Source: Pseudomonadota bacterium (GTDB lineage: Bacteria; Desulfobacterota; S145-22). From it: a stretch of DNA of 50,942 nucleotides. A model generated the notes under the pieces. It was not told the origin of the DNA. It saw only the letters and a list, made by a program, of their open reading frames with translations, and ran no database searches. Within the stretch, counting starts at the first letter, position 1. Every line of letters starts with the position of its first letter. The stretch spans positions 1 to 50,942 of the forward strand of contig WGDA01000103.1 in the NCBI GenBank assembly GCA_015493505.1, given 5' to 3'. This document shows, piece after piece, positions 8,656-15,953 of the stretch. The position numbers and the translations under genes are program-made.

Positions 8656-9930
8656 GTGAAAGTTACCATATCAGCCATTCGTTCCATGGAAATTCTTGAT
8701 TCCCGCGGGAATCCTACCGTTCGCGTGTTCGTGGAGCTCAGTGACGGAACCACGGCGGTGTCATCCGTGCCATCCGGCGCAAGCACCGGCGAGAACGAGG
8801 CCCTCGAGCTCCGTGACGGGGATCCCAAACGTTACGGGGGGAAAGGCGTCCTCAAGGCGGTCGCCAACGTGAACGAAAAGCTGGGACCGGCCCTTATCGG
8901 GATGGACGCCACCCAGCAGGCCCTGATTGACCAGCGGATGCTCGAGCTGGACGGCACTCAGAACAAATCGAACCTTGGCGCTAACGCCATCCTCGGAATC
9001 TCCATGGCGGTCGCGCGGGCGGCGGCGGCATCCGCGAACGTTCCCCTCTACCAGTACCTGGGCGGAGCGGGGGCCAGGCGGCTGCCGGTTCCCTGCATGA
9101 ACATCCTCAACGGTGGAGAACACGCGGACAACAACGTGGATTTCCAGGAATTCATGGCGGTGCCGCTGGGCGCCCCTTCTTTCCGGGAAGGGCTGCGTTA
9201 CGTGGCGGAAACGTTTCACGTCCTCAAGGGTATCCTGAAAGACCGGGGACTCTCGACAGGCGTGGGGGACGAAGGGGGCTTCGCGCCCAACCTCGACAGT
9301 AACGAAGACGCCATCGAGACCATCATCCAGGCGATAGAAAAGGCGGGATACCGCCCGGGCATCGACATCGCCATCGCCCTGGACAGCGCCGCCACATCAT
9401 TCTCGAGCGATGGCAAGGCACCCTACGACCTGAAGTGGTCCGGTGCCGGAACCAAGTCAAGCGAAGACCTGATCGCACTGGCCGAGGAATGGGTCTCCAG
9501 ATATCCCATCGTCCTCTGGGAGGATCCCCTCGCGGAAGAGGACTGGGAGGGATTCAGGAAATTCACCGACAAGTTAGGCGATAAAATCGAGGTGGTGGGC
9601 GATGACATCTTCGTGACCAACACCCGCTACATCAGCCGGGGCATCGAGGAGGGTACGGCCAATTCTTCCCTCATCAAGCTGAACCAGATCGGCACGGTAA
9701 CGGAAACAATCGAGGCGGTGCGGATGTGCCGTGACGCGGGCTGGCGTTACTTCATTTCACACCGCTCGGGCGAAACGGAAGACCCCTTTCTGGCGGACTT
9801 CGCCGTGGCCATGGATGGGGGACATCTCAAGTCCGGTTCCGCCAGCCGCAGTGAGCGCATCGCAAAATACAACCGGCTTCTGGAAATCGAACAGGAGCTC
9901 GGCAAATCCGCGCTTTATTACTGGAAGTAA
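8656..9930 (+). CDS. eno: Enolase (phosphopyruvate hydratase)
   Basis: A 424-residue glycolytic enzyme that converts 2-phosphoglycerate to phosphoenolpyruvate with two Mg2+. Motifs include [26 protein letters not shown] (mobile loop), [22 protein letters not shown], metal ligands in [19 protein letters not shown] and GDDIFVTN, the catalytic Lys in LIKLNQIGT, and [10 protein letters not shown] with [16 protein letters not shown] chose GTG 8656 because homology starts there and AAAGGAGGATAAC lies just before it. The upstream in-frame ATG at 8572 falls in the promoter region. Enolase is a classic fluoride-inhibited enzyme, and the next element downstream is a fluoride riboswitch. Confidence 0.97.
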   Translation: MKVTISAIRSMEILDSRGNPTVRVFVELSDGTTAVSSVPSGASTGENEALELRDGDPKRYGGKGVLKAVANVNEKLGPALIGMDATQQALIDQRMLELDGTQNKSNLGANAILGISMAVARAAAASANVPLYQYLGGAGARRLPVPCMNILNGGEHADNNVDFQEFMAVPLGAPSFREGLRYVAETFHVLKGILKDRGLSTGVGDEGGFAPNLDSNEDAIETIIQAIEKAGYRPGIDIAIALDSAATSFSSDGKAPYDLKWSGAGTKSSEDLIALAEEWVSRYPIVLWEDPLAEEDWEGFRKFTDKLGDKIEVVGDDIFVTNTRYISRGIEEGTANSSLIKLNQIGTVTETIEAVRMCRDAGWRYFISHRSGETEDPFLADFAVAMDGGHLKSGSASRSERIAKYNRLLEIEQELGKSALYYWK

Positions 9931-9983
9931 AGGGGAGGTCAAATATACGCCTGACGCGTGGCTGAAAATTTCACGAAAATACA

Positions 9984-10077
9984 GGTGATGAGGCTCACGT
10001 TTAACCGCTGATTAAAGCTGATAGCCTCTGCGGTGAAATCCCCGGGAAGAGGGGGTTCGGACGTGGAGGCTTTTTTT
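9984..10077 (+). promoter_or_regulatory. Fluoride riboswitch (crcB motif) with terminator platform, upstream of the MutS-like pair
   Basis: The RNA begins GGUGAUGAGGCUCAC and continues through UUUAACC to AGCUGAUAGCCUCU, matching the fluoride aptamer layout. P1 is GAGGCU (9990-9995) with AGCCUC (10023-10028). The pseudoknot is GUG (9985-9987) with CAC (9996-9998). P2 is GCU (10007-10009) with AGC (10016-10018), followed by the conserved UGAU. The 3' P1 strand is also the 5' arm of the terminator at 10023-10071, so aptamer and terminator exclude each other. This predicts read-through when fluoride is bound. The P2 stem is short, which lowers certainty slightly. Confidence 0.85.
10023..10077 (+). 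terminator. Riboswitch-controlled intrinsic terminator between eno and the MutS-like genes
   Basis: The outer stem pairs AGCCUCUGCG (10023-10032) with CGUGGAGGCU (10062-10071) over 10 bp, including two G-U pairs. An inner stem pairs AAUCCCC (10037-10043) with GGGGGUU (10051-10057). Seven T residues (10071-10077) follow. It may also be the conditional end of the enolase transcript. Confidence 0.88.
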
Positions 10078-10156
10078 CGCGGCAAAGGGGCTATTGCAAG
10101 GAAGAAGGCAAGTGGTAGGGGTGAGCGGCCGCTCGCCCGTACAGGAAAAGGAAGGT

Positions 10157-11683
10157 ATGGCGTTTCAAAGCATTCTGTTTAACACACTCAGGGATGTCAA
10201 AGGCGTGGACCGGCAGGCGCCGTGTTTCACCGACCTGAATCTGGACCAGGTGATTGAGGCCATCACGACTCCCTACCGGGACGATGTCCTGACCTCCTAT
10301 TTCTACATCCCTCTTCGCGACTTGGAGACCCTCCATTACCGGCAGGAGGTCATGCGTGACCTGGAGAATGATTCCCTGATGAAGGCAATCAAGGGATTCG
10401 CCGACGGGATGGAACGGGTGCGCAGATACCTGGCCATGGCGGAAAAGCTCGAGTACGACGCCCACAAAAAAGGGTGGTTCCTGGAGGCCGCCCTCCTCTA
10501 CTGTGAAACCCTGTCCTCTCAGGCCCGGCTCTTCTCAACCCTGAACCTGACATCCCGCGGGCTGTCATCCTTTCGCGACTATGTCACGGAATACGTCCGA
10601 TCCGAGGACTTCCTGCGCCTCTTAGAGGACGCGAAAGAGACCAAAAAGGGCCTGTCCGAGCTGACTTACTGCGTCATCGTCCAGAGCGGCAAGTTCAAGG
10701 TCAAGCGGTATGAAGGAGAGAGTGATTATAGCATCGAGGTGGAAAAGACCTTCGAGAAATTCAAACAGGGCACGGGAAAGGATTACACGGTCAAGCTGCC
10801 GGAGCGAATGGGGCTCAACCACATCGAGGCAAAGATCCTTGAATTTGTGACCAAGCTTTTTCCAGAACCCTTTGTCGCCCTGGACCGGTTTTACGAGATT
10901 CACCGGCACTTCCCGGACAGCGTGATTCAAACCTTCGGCCGGGAGATCCGGTTCTACATCGCCTATCTGGACTTTATCGCGGATTTTAAGCGTCAGGGGT
11001 TGCCTTTCTGCCTCCCGAAGGTGACCCTCACGAGCAAAGAGGATTTCGCGCGGGATAGCTTTGACCTGGCGCTGGCCCACGCTCTCCGGCACACGGACGC
11101 GACCATCGTTACCAACGATTTTTCCCTGAAAGACCCGGAGCGCATTATTGTCGTCACCGGTCCCAATCAGGGGGGGAAAACCACCTTTGCCCGGATGTTC
11201 GGACAACTGCATTATCTGGCCAGCCTGGGCTGCCCCGTGCCCGGTCGACAGGCGCGCCTTTTTCTGCCGGATCAGATCCTGACCCATTTCGAGCGGGAGG
11301 AGGATATCCGTAACCTGCGTGGTAAATTCGAGGATGACCTGTTCCGGATGTACGACATCCTCCAGGTGGCGACTCCGGATAGCCTGGTCGTGGTCAATGA
11401 AATTTTCGCCTCCACGGCACTGAAGGACGCCCTGTACCTGAGCCGGAAGATTCTTGAGCATCTGATGGCCCTGGATGTCTTGTGCGCATGGGTCACGTTC
11501 ATCGACGAACTCTCTTCCCTGAGTGAAAAGACCGTCAGCATGGTTGCCACCGTGGTTCCGGAAGACCCCACACGGCGCACCTTCAAGGTCGTCAGAAAAA
11601 GGGCCGACGGCCTGGCCTATGCCCTCTCGCTGGCCAAAAAACACAGCCTGACCTATCAGGACATCAAGGAGCGGGTCTCATGA
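10157..11683 (+). CDS. MutS-like ATPase A (fluoride-riboswitch operon)
   Basis: A 508-residue protein with a helical core (~1-300) and a C-terminal MutS-type ABC ATPase domain. Walker A is GPNQGGKTT at 335-343, unlike the canonical MutS GPNMxGKST. The Walker B end reads VVVNEIF, with N414-E415 where MutS has Asp-Glu. There is no N-terminal mismatch-binding domain (no Phe-x-Glu) and no Smr nuclease domain, so classical mismatch repair is unlikely. I chose ATG 10157 over the TTG at 10094 because the upstream residues look like leader, with an AGGA-type ribosome site before the ATG. It overlaps ATPase B by 4 bp. MutS-like genes are a known fluoride-riboswitch neighbour; the function is undetermined. 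Confidence 0.85.
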   Translation: MAFQSILFNTLRDVKGVDRQAPCFTDLNLDQVIEAITTPYRDDVLTSYFYIPLRDLETLHYRQEVMRDLENDSLMKAIKGFADGMERVRRYLAMAEKLEYDAHKKGWFLEAALLYCETLSSQARLFSTLNLTSRGLSSFRDYVTEYVRSEDFLRLLEDAKETKKGLSELTYCVIVQSGKFKVKRYEGESDYSIEVEKTFEKFKQGTGKDYTVKLPERMGLNHIEAKILEFVTKLFPEPFVALDRFYEIHRHFPDSVIQTFGREIRFYIAYLDFIADFKRQGLPFCLPKVTLTSKEDFARDSFDLALAHALRHTDATIVTNDFSLKDPERIIVVTGPNQGGKTTFARMFGQLHYLASLGCPVPGRQARLFLPDQILTHFEREEDIRNLRGKFEDDLFRMYDILQVATPDSLVVVNEIFASTALKDALYLSRKILEHLMALDVLCAWVTFIDELSSLSEKTVSMVATVVPEDPTRRTFKVVRKRADGLAYALSLAKKHSLTYQDIKERVS

Positions 11684-13242
11684 TGAAGGTTCACCTCATG
11701 TTTGCCGACCGGGATTTCAACCCGGAAGAGGCTCTGCCTTTCAACGCGAACGACCTGATTCAAGACCTTGAGCTAACCCCCATCCTCGCCGCCATGGCTG
11801 ATGAGGATGAATTCCTTCTAAAAATCGCGCGTCAGGCCCTGCTGGCAAGCCTGACGGACCTCGACCGCATCCGTTACCGGCAGGAGATTCTCTCGGACTG
11901 CATGGCACACCCGGAGGTGGTGAAACAGCTTTACCAGGTCCCCATGGAATTTCTGAAGAGGAAGCGCAGCCAGTGGCTGTGGATTTCGACCCGGCACGCC
12001 AACCCCAGCTCCATTCTCAGCAGCGCGGTGCACATGCTGGAGGCGTCCCTCGACCTGCTCAAAACCCTGAGGCAGATCGCGGACCAGCACCGGTCCAGCT
12101 TCAGGTCACTGGGGTTTCAAAACCTGTTTAAGACATTTCAAAAAGAGCTCGACGATGATTACCTCGCCCTGGTCGCCCGGCATATCAAACAGCTTCGCTT
12201 CCCGGACGGCGCCCTAATCAGCGCGCGCCTGGGCCCCGGAAACGAGGGGACAGAGTACCTTCTCCGCAAACCCAACAACACGGACAAACCCTGGCTGAAG
12301 CGTGTCTTCGCGAAAAAATCACCGGTGTATTCCTTTTCACTACATCCACGCGACGAACACGGCGCGCAGGCGCTTGGAGAGCTGAGAGACCGGGGGATCG
12401 CGCGCGCCGCCAGTGCCGTCGCCCGGGCCGCGGATCATATCGAAAGTTTTTTCAACGCCCTTCGGACGGAGCTGGCTTTTTATCTCGGGTGCCTGAACCT
12501 GAAAGACCGGCTCTCCGGACTGGACTCCCCTGTTTCCATCCCCGAGCCGGCGTCCGCCGAGGAAAGGCGATTTTCATGCCGCGAACTGTATGACGCCTCA
12601 CTGACGCTGACGATGAATCAGCGTGTCGTCGCGAACGACATCTCGGCCGATGGGAAAGAGCTCATCATCATTACCGGACCCAACCAGGGGGGGAAAACCA
12701 CCTTCCTCCGGAGCGTTGGACAGGCACACCTGATGGCCCAGTGCGGAATGTTTGTCCCCGCCCGCGCCTTCACCGCCAATCTGTTCACGGCACTCTTTAC
12801 CCACTTCAAGCGGGAGGAAGACAAAACCATGGAAAGCGGGAAATTCGGGGAGGAGCTGAAACGCATGAGCGCCATCGTGGATCACATCACGCCTCACACC
12901 CTCATCCTCCTCAACGAGTCCTTTGCCGCCACAAATGAGCGGGAAGGGTCCGAGGTCGCCCGACAGATTGTCACCGCCCTGACGGAAAAACGGGTCAAGG
13001 TCTTCTTCGTCACGCACCTCTACGAGTTCGCCAACAGCTTTTACCAAAAAGGTTCCGAAAACGCCTGCTTCCTGCGCGCGGAACGGCTCCCGGACCAGCG
13101 ACGCACCTTCAAAATCAAGGAAGGGAAACCGCTTGAAACAAGCTTCGGCGTGGACCTGTACCGCAAGGTCTTTAAAAACGAACCGGAAGGCATGGACGCG
13201 TCCACGCGACAGCACATGGAAAAGGGGAAAACAGCCTTATGA
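11680..13242 (+). CDS. MutS-like ATPase B (fluoride-riboswitch operon)
   Basis: A 520-residue paralogue of the preceding protein, with the same layout of helical core and C-terminal MutS-type ATPase. Walker A is GPNQGGKTT from residue 333, and the Walker B region LILLNESFAAT has N412-E413. The downstream VKVFFVTHLYEFAN resembles the H-loop region of ABC-type ATPases, with a Thr-His pair. ATPase A has no His at the matching place (LCAWVTFIDEL), so a heterodimer with unequal active sites is plausible. Translation is coupled to gene A (ATGATGA overlap, AAGGAG upstream) and its end overlaps the next gene by 4 bp. Confidence 0.85.
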   Translation: MMKVHLMFADRDFNPEEALPFNANDLIQDLELTPILAAMADEDEFLLKIARQALLASLTDLDRIRYRQEILSDCMAHPEVVKQLYQVPMEFLKRKRSQWLWISTRHANPSSILSSAVHMLEASLDLLKTLRQIADQHRSSFRSLGFQNLFKTFQKELDDDYLALVARHIKQLRFPDGALISARLGPGNEGTEYLLRKPNNTDKPWLKRVFAKKSPVYSFSLHPRDEHGAQALGELRDRGIARAASAVARAADHIESFFNALRTELAFYLGCLNLKDRLSGLDSPVSIPEPASAEERRFSCRELYDASLTLTMNQRVVANDISADGKELIIITGPNQGGKTTFLRSVGQAHLMAQCGMFVPARAFTANLFTALFTHFKREEDKTMESGKFGEELKRMSAIVDHITPHTLILLNESFAATNEREGSEVARQIVTALTEKRVKVFFVTHLYEFANSFYQKGSENACFLRAERLPDQRRTFKIKEGKPLETSFGVDLYRKVFKNEPEGMDASTRQHMEKGKTAL

Positions 13243-13967
13243 ACCGGCAAAGCCAACGAAACCATGGGCGGGGCGGAAAGCCTCGTTTAATCCCGTTTCT
13301 GGTAATGCTCACCCTGGTGTGGGCCCTCCCCGCCTACCCAGCCCCGGCCGCGAAAACCGGGGTGGCCCCCGTGGAAGGAGGCATTCCCATCCCCCCCGCC
13401 ATGCGGGCGCACCCCTCGAAATTCTTCCCAATCCACGACAAGGACGATTCCCTGACTATCCTGAAACACCACGGGTTTTACATCTTTGACGATCTCGATC
13501 ACCATCACAAACGCGTCCGAGAGGAAACGGGCATGCACCCAAAATACACCAAACCCGAGATCAACATCCCGCGTCGCTGTTTCTGGGTCGCCTATCATTT
13601 CTGGCGCAACCGCCACGCCCTGCAGGCGTTTTTGCCTCCAAAACTCATGCGATCGCTTTTCGACATGGAGGTGGTGGCCAAGGATGACGAAATGGGAGGC
13701 ATCCTGGTTCTGATGGATTTGAAAACGGGAAAGTTTTACCTCGGCTTTGGCATTTTCACCCTGAGAAAGGGTTTCAAAACGGATAACCAGTTGGCGGAGC
13801 GAAGGGTTTTTCGGGATTACGTGGCGGTGAAAGAGATCACACCAGCCCAGGTCAAGGTGCTTGGAGAAGCGGCGCAGTGGGTTTTCCCGAGGAAAAGCCG
13901 GCTAAAACAGATTTACTGGAACCCGATTGGCAAGAAACTTCTCGACAAACGAAACGGAAAACTCTAA
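13239..13967 (+). CDS. Exported protein of unknown function, third gene of the fluoride-riboswitch operon
   Basis: A 242-residue protein with a basic N-terminus and a signal-peptide-like hydrophobic stretch (~17-33) ending in Ala/Pro-rich sequence. The mature part has a His-rich DDLDHHHKRV (~86-95), several aromatic residues (FWVAYHFWRN), and a likely beta region with GKFYLGFGIF. I recognise no family. Its ATG overlaps the stop of MutS-like ATPase B by 4 bp, so it is in the same operon and would follow the same fluoride control. The coupling of an exported protein to cytosolic ATPases is unexplained. No convincing terminator follows in the 51 bp before the convergent gene. Confidence 0.75.
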   Translation: MNRQSQRNHGRGGKPRLIPFLVMLTLVWALPAYPAPAAKTGVAPVEGGIPIPPAMRAHPSKFFPIHDKDDSLTILKHHGFYIFDDLDHHHKRVREETGMHPKYTKPEINIPRRCFWVAYHFWRNRHALQAFLPPKLMRSLFDMEVVAKDDEMGGILVLMDLKTGKFYLGFGIFTLRKGFKTDNQLAERRVFRDYVAVKEITPAQVKVLGEAAQWVFPRKSRLKQIYWNPIGKKLLDKRNGKL

Positions 13968-14018
13968 CGCCCATTCAGGGAGAGCGGTAATCCTTGATTC
14001 TTGAGAACCGTTCTGGGG

Positions 14019-14360
14019 TCAGGGCCTCTGACTTGGCGCCTTTTTCACGCGCCGTTTCGTCCTGACCGGGGGAAGAGGTTTCCGGCATTTGGCGCACACG
14101 GCGGCGTCCGCCGGATTCAGGGACATGCAGTGGGGACAGTAACGGAAGCTTTCCCTTTTCTTGTCAATTCCCTTGGTAATCAGGACCAGGCCACCGATGG
14201 CCACGATGATCCCGAGGGCGTAAAGGGGAAGAAAAGCCGCCGTCTGCTTCCAGAAGTGGACATCCAGCCGGACGATCCCGACGCCCAGGAAGGCGATCGC
14301 CGCGCCGATAATCCAGTATTTCTTCTGCCCCCGGATATAATCCTGCTCAGGCTCAGGCAT
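14019..14360 (-). CDS. Small two-helix membrane protein with C-terminal zinc ribbon
   Basis: A 113-residue protein. Two hydrophobic helices (~17-34 and ~44-64) are followed by a CPHC-x10-CAKC zinc ribbon (~75-92) and a Lys/Arg-rich tail. It lies 9 bp downstream of the sodium-pump beta subunit gene and was probably co-transcribed with it. It is not a known subunit of the decarboxylase and I do not recognise its family. A structural or assembly role for the pump is possible but is inferred from position only. Confidence 0.75.
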   Translation of the reverse strand: MPEPEQDYIRGQKKYWIIGAAIAFLGVGIVRLDVHFWKQTAAFLPLYALGIIVAIGGLVLITKGIDKKRESFRYCPHCMSLNPADAAVCAKCRKPLPPVRTKRRVKKAPSQRP

Positions 14361-14369
14361 TTGAAAGCC

Positions 14370-15584
14370 CTAATGCAGCGGCCCGTACGAGATATAACAC
14401 GAACAAATGATGGCCGTGGTAATCACCCCGGCCACCGAGGGACCGATGCAGTGGGGGAGGATCATCGCCTCGGGCTCCACCTCCATGGCGCATTTCTGGG
14501 CCACCTTGGCCGTGGTCGGAATACACGACACGGCCGCGATCCCAATCAGCGGGTTGATGGCCTTCCTGCTCAGCCACATGACGAAAAGCCCGCCCAGCAG
14601 ACCGCCGATGGCGGAGAGAATGAGGGCCACCATGCCGAGGAACATGACGAGGAAGACTGATTTGGAAAAGATGGTATCGACGCTCAACAGGGCCCCCAGG
14701 GTAAATCCCAGGAAGACCGTCGATCCGCTCAGGATGACATCGTTCAGGAAGGTCTGGAACCGCTTCAGGGCGGCCGTCTCCTTGACCCCCACCCCGAAGA
14801 AAAAGCTCGCGATCAGGGGAGCCGCCACCGGGAACAACAGGCAGAGGATAATCCCCGCAACGACGGCGAACGCGAATTTCTGGGCCGGCGAAATCACCGG
14901 TAGTTCCTGTTCTTCCATGGTAATTCCCCGCATGGATCGGGGAATCATCATCTTGATGATATACGGGTAAACGGCATAGGCCACGCTGAGGTAGACATAC
15001 GCCACCACCGTGATGGGAACGAACAACTCCTTCGCCAGCATCAGGGAGGCGTACAGCACGATGGGGCCATCCGCCCCGCCCACGGAGGCGATAGCCGCCG
15101 CCTCCTTGAACGGAAACCCAAACGCCACGGCGATGGGAAGGGTAAAAATGGTCCCCAGCTCCGCCATGACGGCAAGGAAGAAACTCAGCATGGGGCGAGC
15201 GATCAGGAAATCCACATCGGTAATCACGCCGATCCCCATGAACACCAGGCAGGCAATCAGGCCATTCGTAAAGGTAAAGGTGTAGATGGGCTGCAGGAAA
15301 TAGACCTGCAACGCCTGCATCAGCTCCCCCACCTTGCTGGTCAGGGGGCTTAAAAAGAGGTTTCCAACCCCTCCCGCCCCGGGAAGAACCAGCATCCCGG
15401 CATTGACCATGCACATGGCAAATCCCATGGGAACCATCAGAAGGGGATCCAGCACCTCTTTGTATCCCAGGTAAAGGAGGAATCCCCCCAGAAAAATCAG
15501 GAAGATTCTTCCAAAAGCCATCGTTCCGGATACCATAAAAAACGTGTGGAGCCCCGGAAAGAGGCCCACGAGTTGATCCATCAT
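14370..15584 (-). CDS. mmdB: Sodium-pumping acyl-CoA decarboxylase, beta subunit (MmdB/OadB/GcdB family)
   Basis: A 404-residue integral membrane protein with about nine to eleven hydrophobic segments. It decarboxylates carboxybiotin and exports Na+. Family signatures are GIGVITDVDFLIARP, with the membrane Asp needed for Na+ coupling, ASVGGADGPIVLYAS, and a polar membrane segment near AAVSCIPTTAKVAQK. The ATG pair at 15579-15584 follows a Gly-rich, rather distant ribosome site. Its partners are the carboxyltransferase, biotin protein and mini-subunit encoded upstream in the same operon. The protein is slightly longer than typical because of the loop around RSMRGITMEEQEL. Confidence 0.93.
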   Translation of the reverse strand: MMDQLVGLFPGLHTFFMVSGTMAFGRIFLIFLGGFLLYLGYKEVLDPLLMVPMGFAMCMVNAGMLVLPGAGGVGNLFLSPLTSKVGELMQALQVYFLQPIYTFTFTNGLIACLVFMGIGVITDVDFLIARPMLSFFLAVMAELGTIFTLPIAVAFGFPFKEAAAIASVGGADGPIVLYASLMLAKELFVPITVVAYVYLSVAYAVYPYIIKMMIPRSMRGITMEEQELPVISPAQKFAFAVVAGIILCLLFPVAAPLIASFFFGVGVKETAALKRFQTFLNDVILSGSTVFLGFTLGALLSVDTIFSKSVFLVMFLGMVALILSAIGGLLGGLFVMWLSRKAINPLIGIAAVSCIPTTAKVAQKCAMEVEPEAMILPHCIGPSVAGVITTAIICSCYISYGPLH

Positions 15585-15608
15585 AGTGAACCGCCCCTTA
15601 TTTTTATG

Positions 15609-15722
15609 TCACATGCTGATAATTTTGCGGATGCCCAGAACCATGACACCCACAAACATGGCCACCACGAATGTCACGGCATAAATTCCCAAGGCAAGTT
15701 TGAACGCTTCCACCCAGTTCAT
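15609..15722 (-). CDS. 37-residue single-helix membrane subunit of the sodium pump (mini OadG/MmdD-like)
   Basis: A small gene between the biotin protein and the beta subunit, with ATG at 15720-15722 and TGA at 15609-15611. The product starts MNWVEAFKLALGIYAV, continues with a hydrophobic helix (~8-31) and ends in basic RKIISM. OadG/MmdD subunits have one N-terminal helix followed by a long soluble domain that binds the alpha subunit; here only the helix is present. The spacing (4 bp after the biotin gene stop) fits an operon member. It could also be compared with the small MmdE subunit. Expression is unproven. Confidence 0.72.
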   Translation of the reverse strand: MNWVEAFKLALGIYAVTFVVAMFVGVMVLGIRKIISM

Positions 15723-15725
15723 GTG

Positions 15726-15941
15726 CTACTCCACGACGGCGAGCAGGGAGTTCCGATCCACCGTGTCTCCCACCTTCACCTCGACAGATTTCACCACCCC
15801 GTCGATAGGCGTGCGGACGGGAATCTTCATCTTCATGGATTCCAGGACCAGAAGGACATCTTTCGCTTTCACCGTATCACCGGGTTTGACCTTGACTTCC
15901 AGAATCTTTGACAACATTTTCGCCTTTATCTCTTTCGCCAT
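15726..15941 (-). CDS. mmdC: Biotin carrier protein of the sodium-pumping decarboxylase
   Basis: A 71-residue biotinyl domain with no Ala/Pro-rich linker. The biotin-accepting lysine lies in LESMKMKIPV, where Ser replaces the more usual Ala of AMKM. The GVVKSVEVKVGDTVD hairpin completes the fold. It shuttles CO2 from the carboxyltransferase to the membrane beta subunit. I chose ATG 15941 because GGAG lies 7 bases upstream; a GTG two codons earlier overlaps that site. It starts 12 bp after the carboxyltransferase stop. Confidence 0.92.
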   Translation of the reverse strand: MAKEIKAKMLSKILEVKVKPGDTVKAKDVLLVLESMKMKIPVRTPIDGVVKSVEVKVGDTVDRNSLLAVVE

Positions 15942-15953
15942 TTCCACTCTCCT

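Noticed and set aside
9951-9980. Separate promoter for the riboswitch and MutS-like genes
   Set aside because: CTGACG-18-GAAAAT is weak. Read-through from enolase is an equally good explanation, so I did not list it.
13968-14018. Terminator after the fluoride operon
   Set aside because: AGAGCGGT and ACCGTTCT can pair over 8 bp, but the loop is long and no T run follows.
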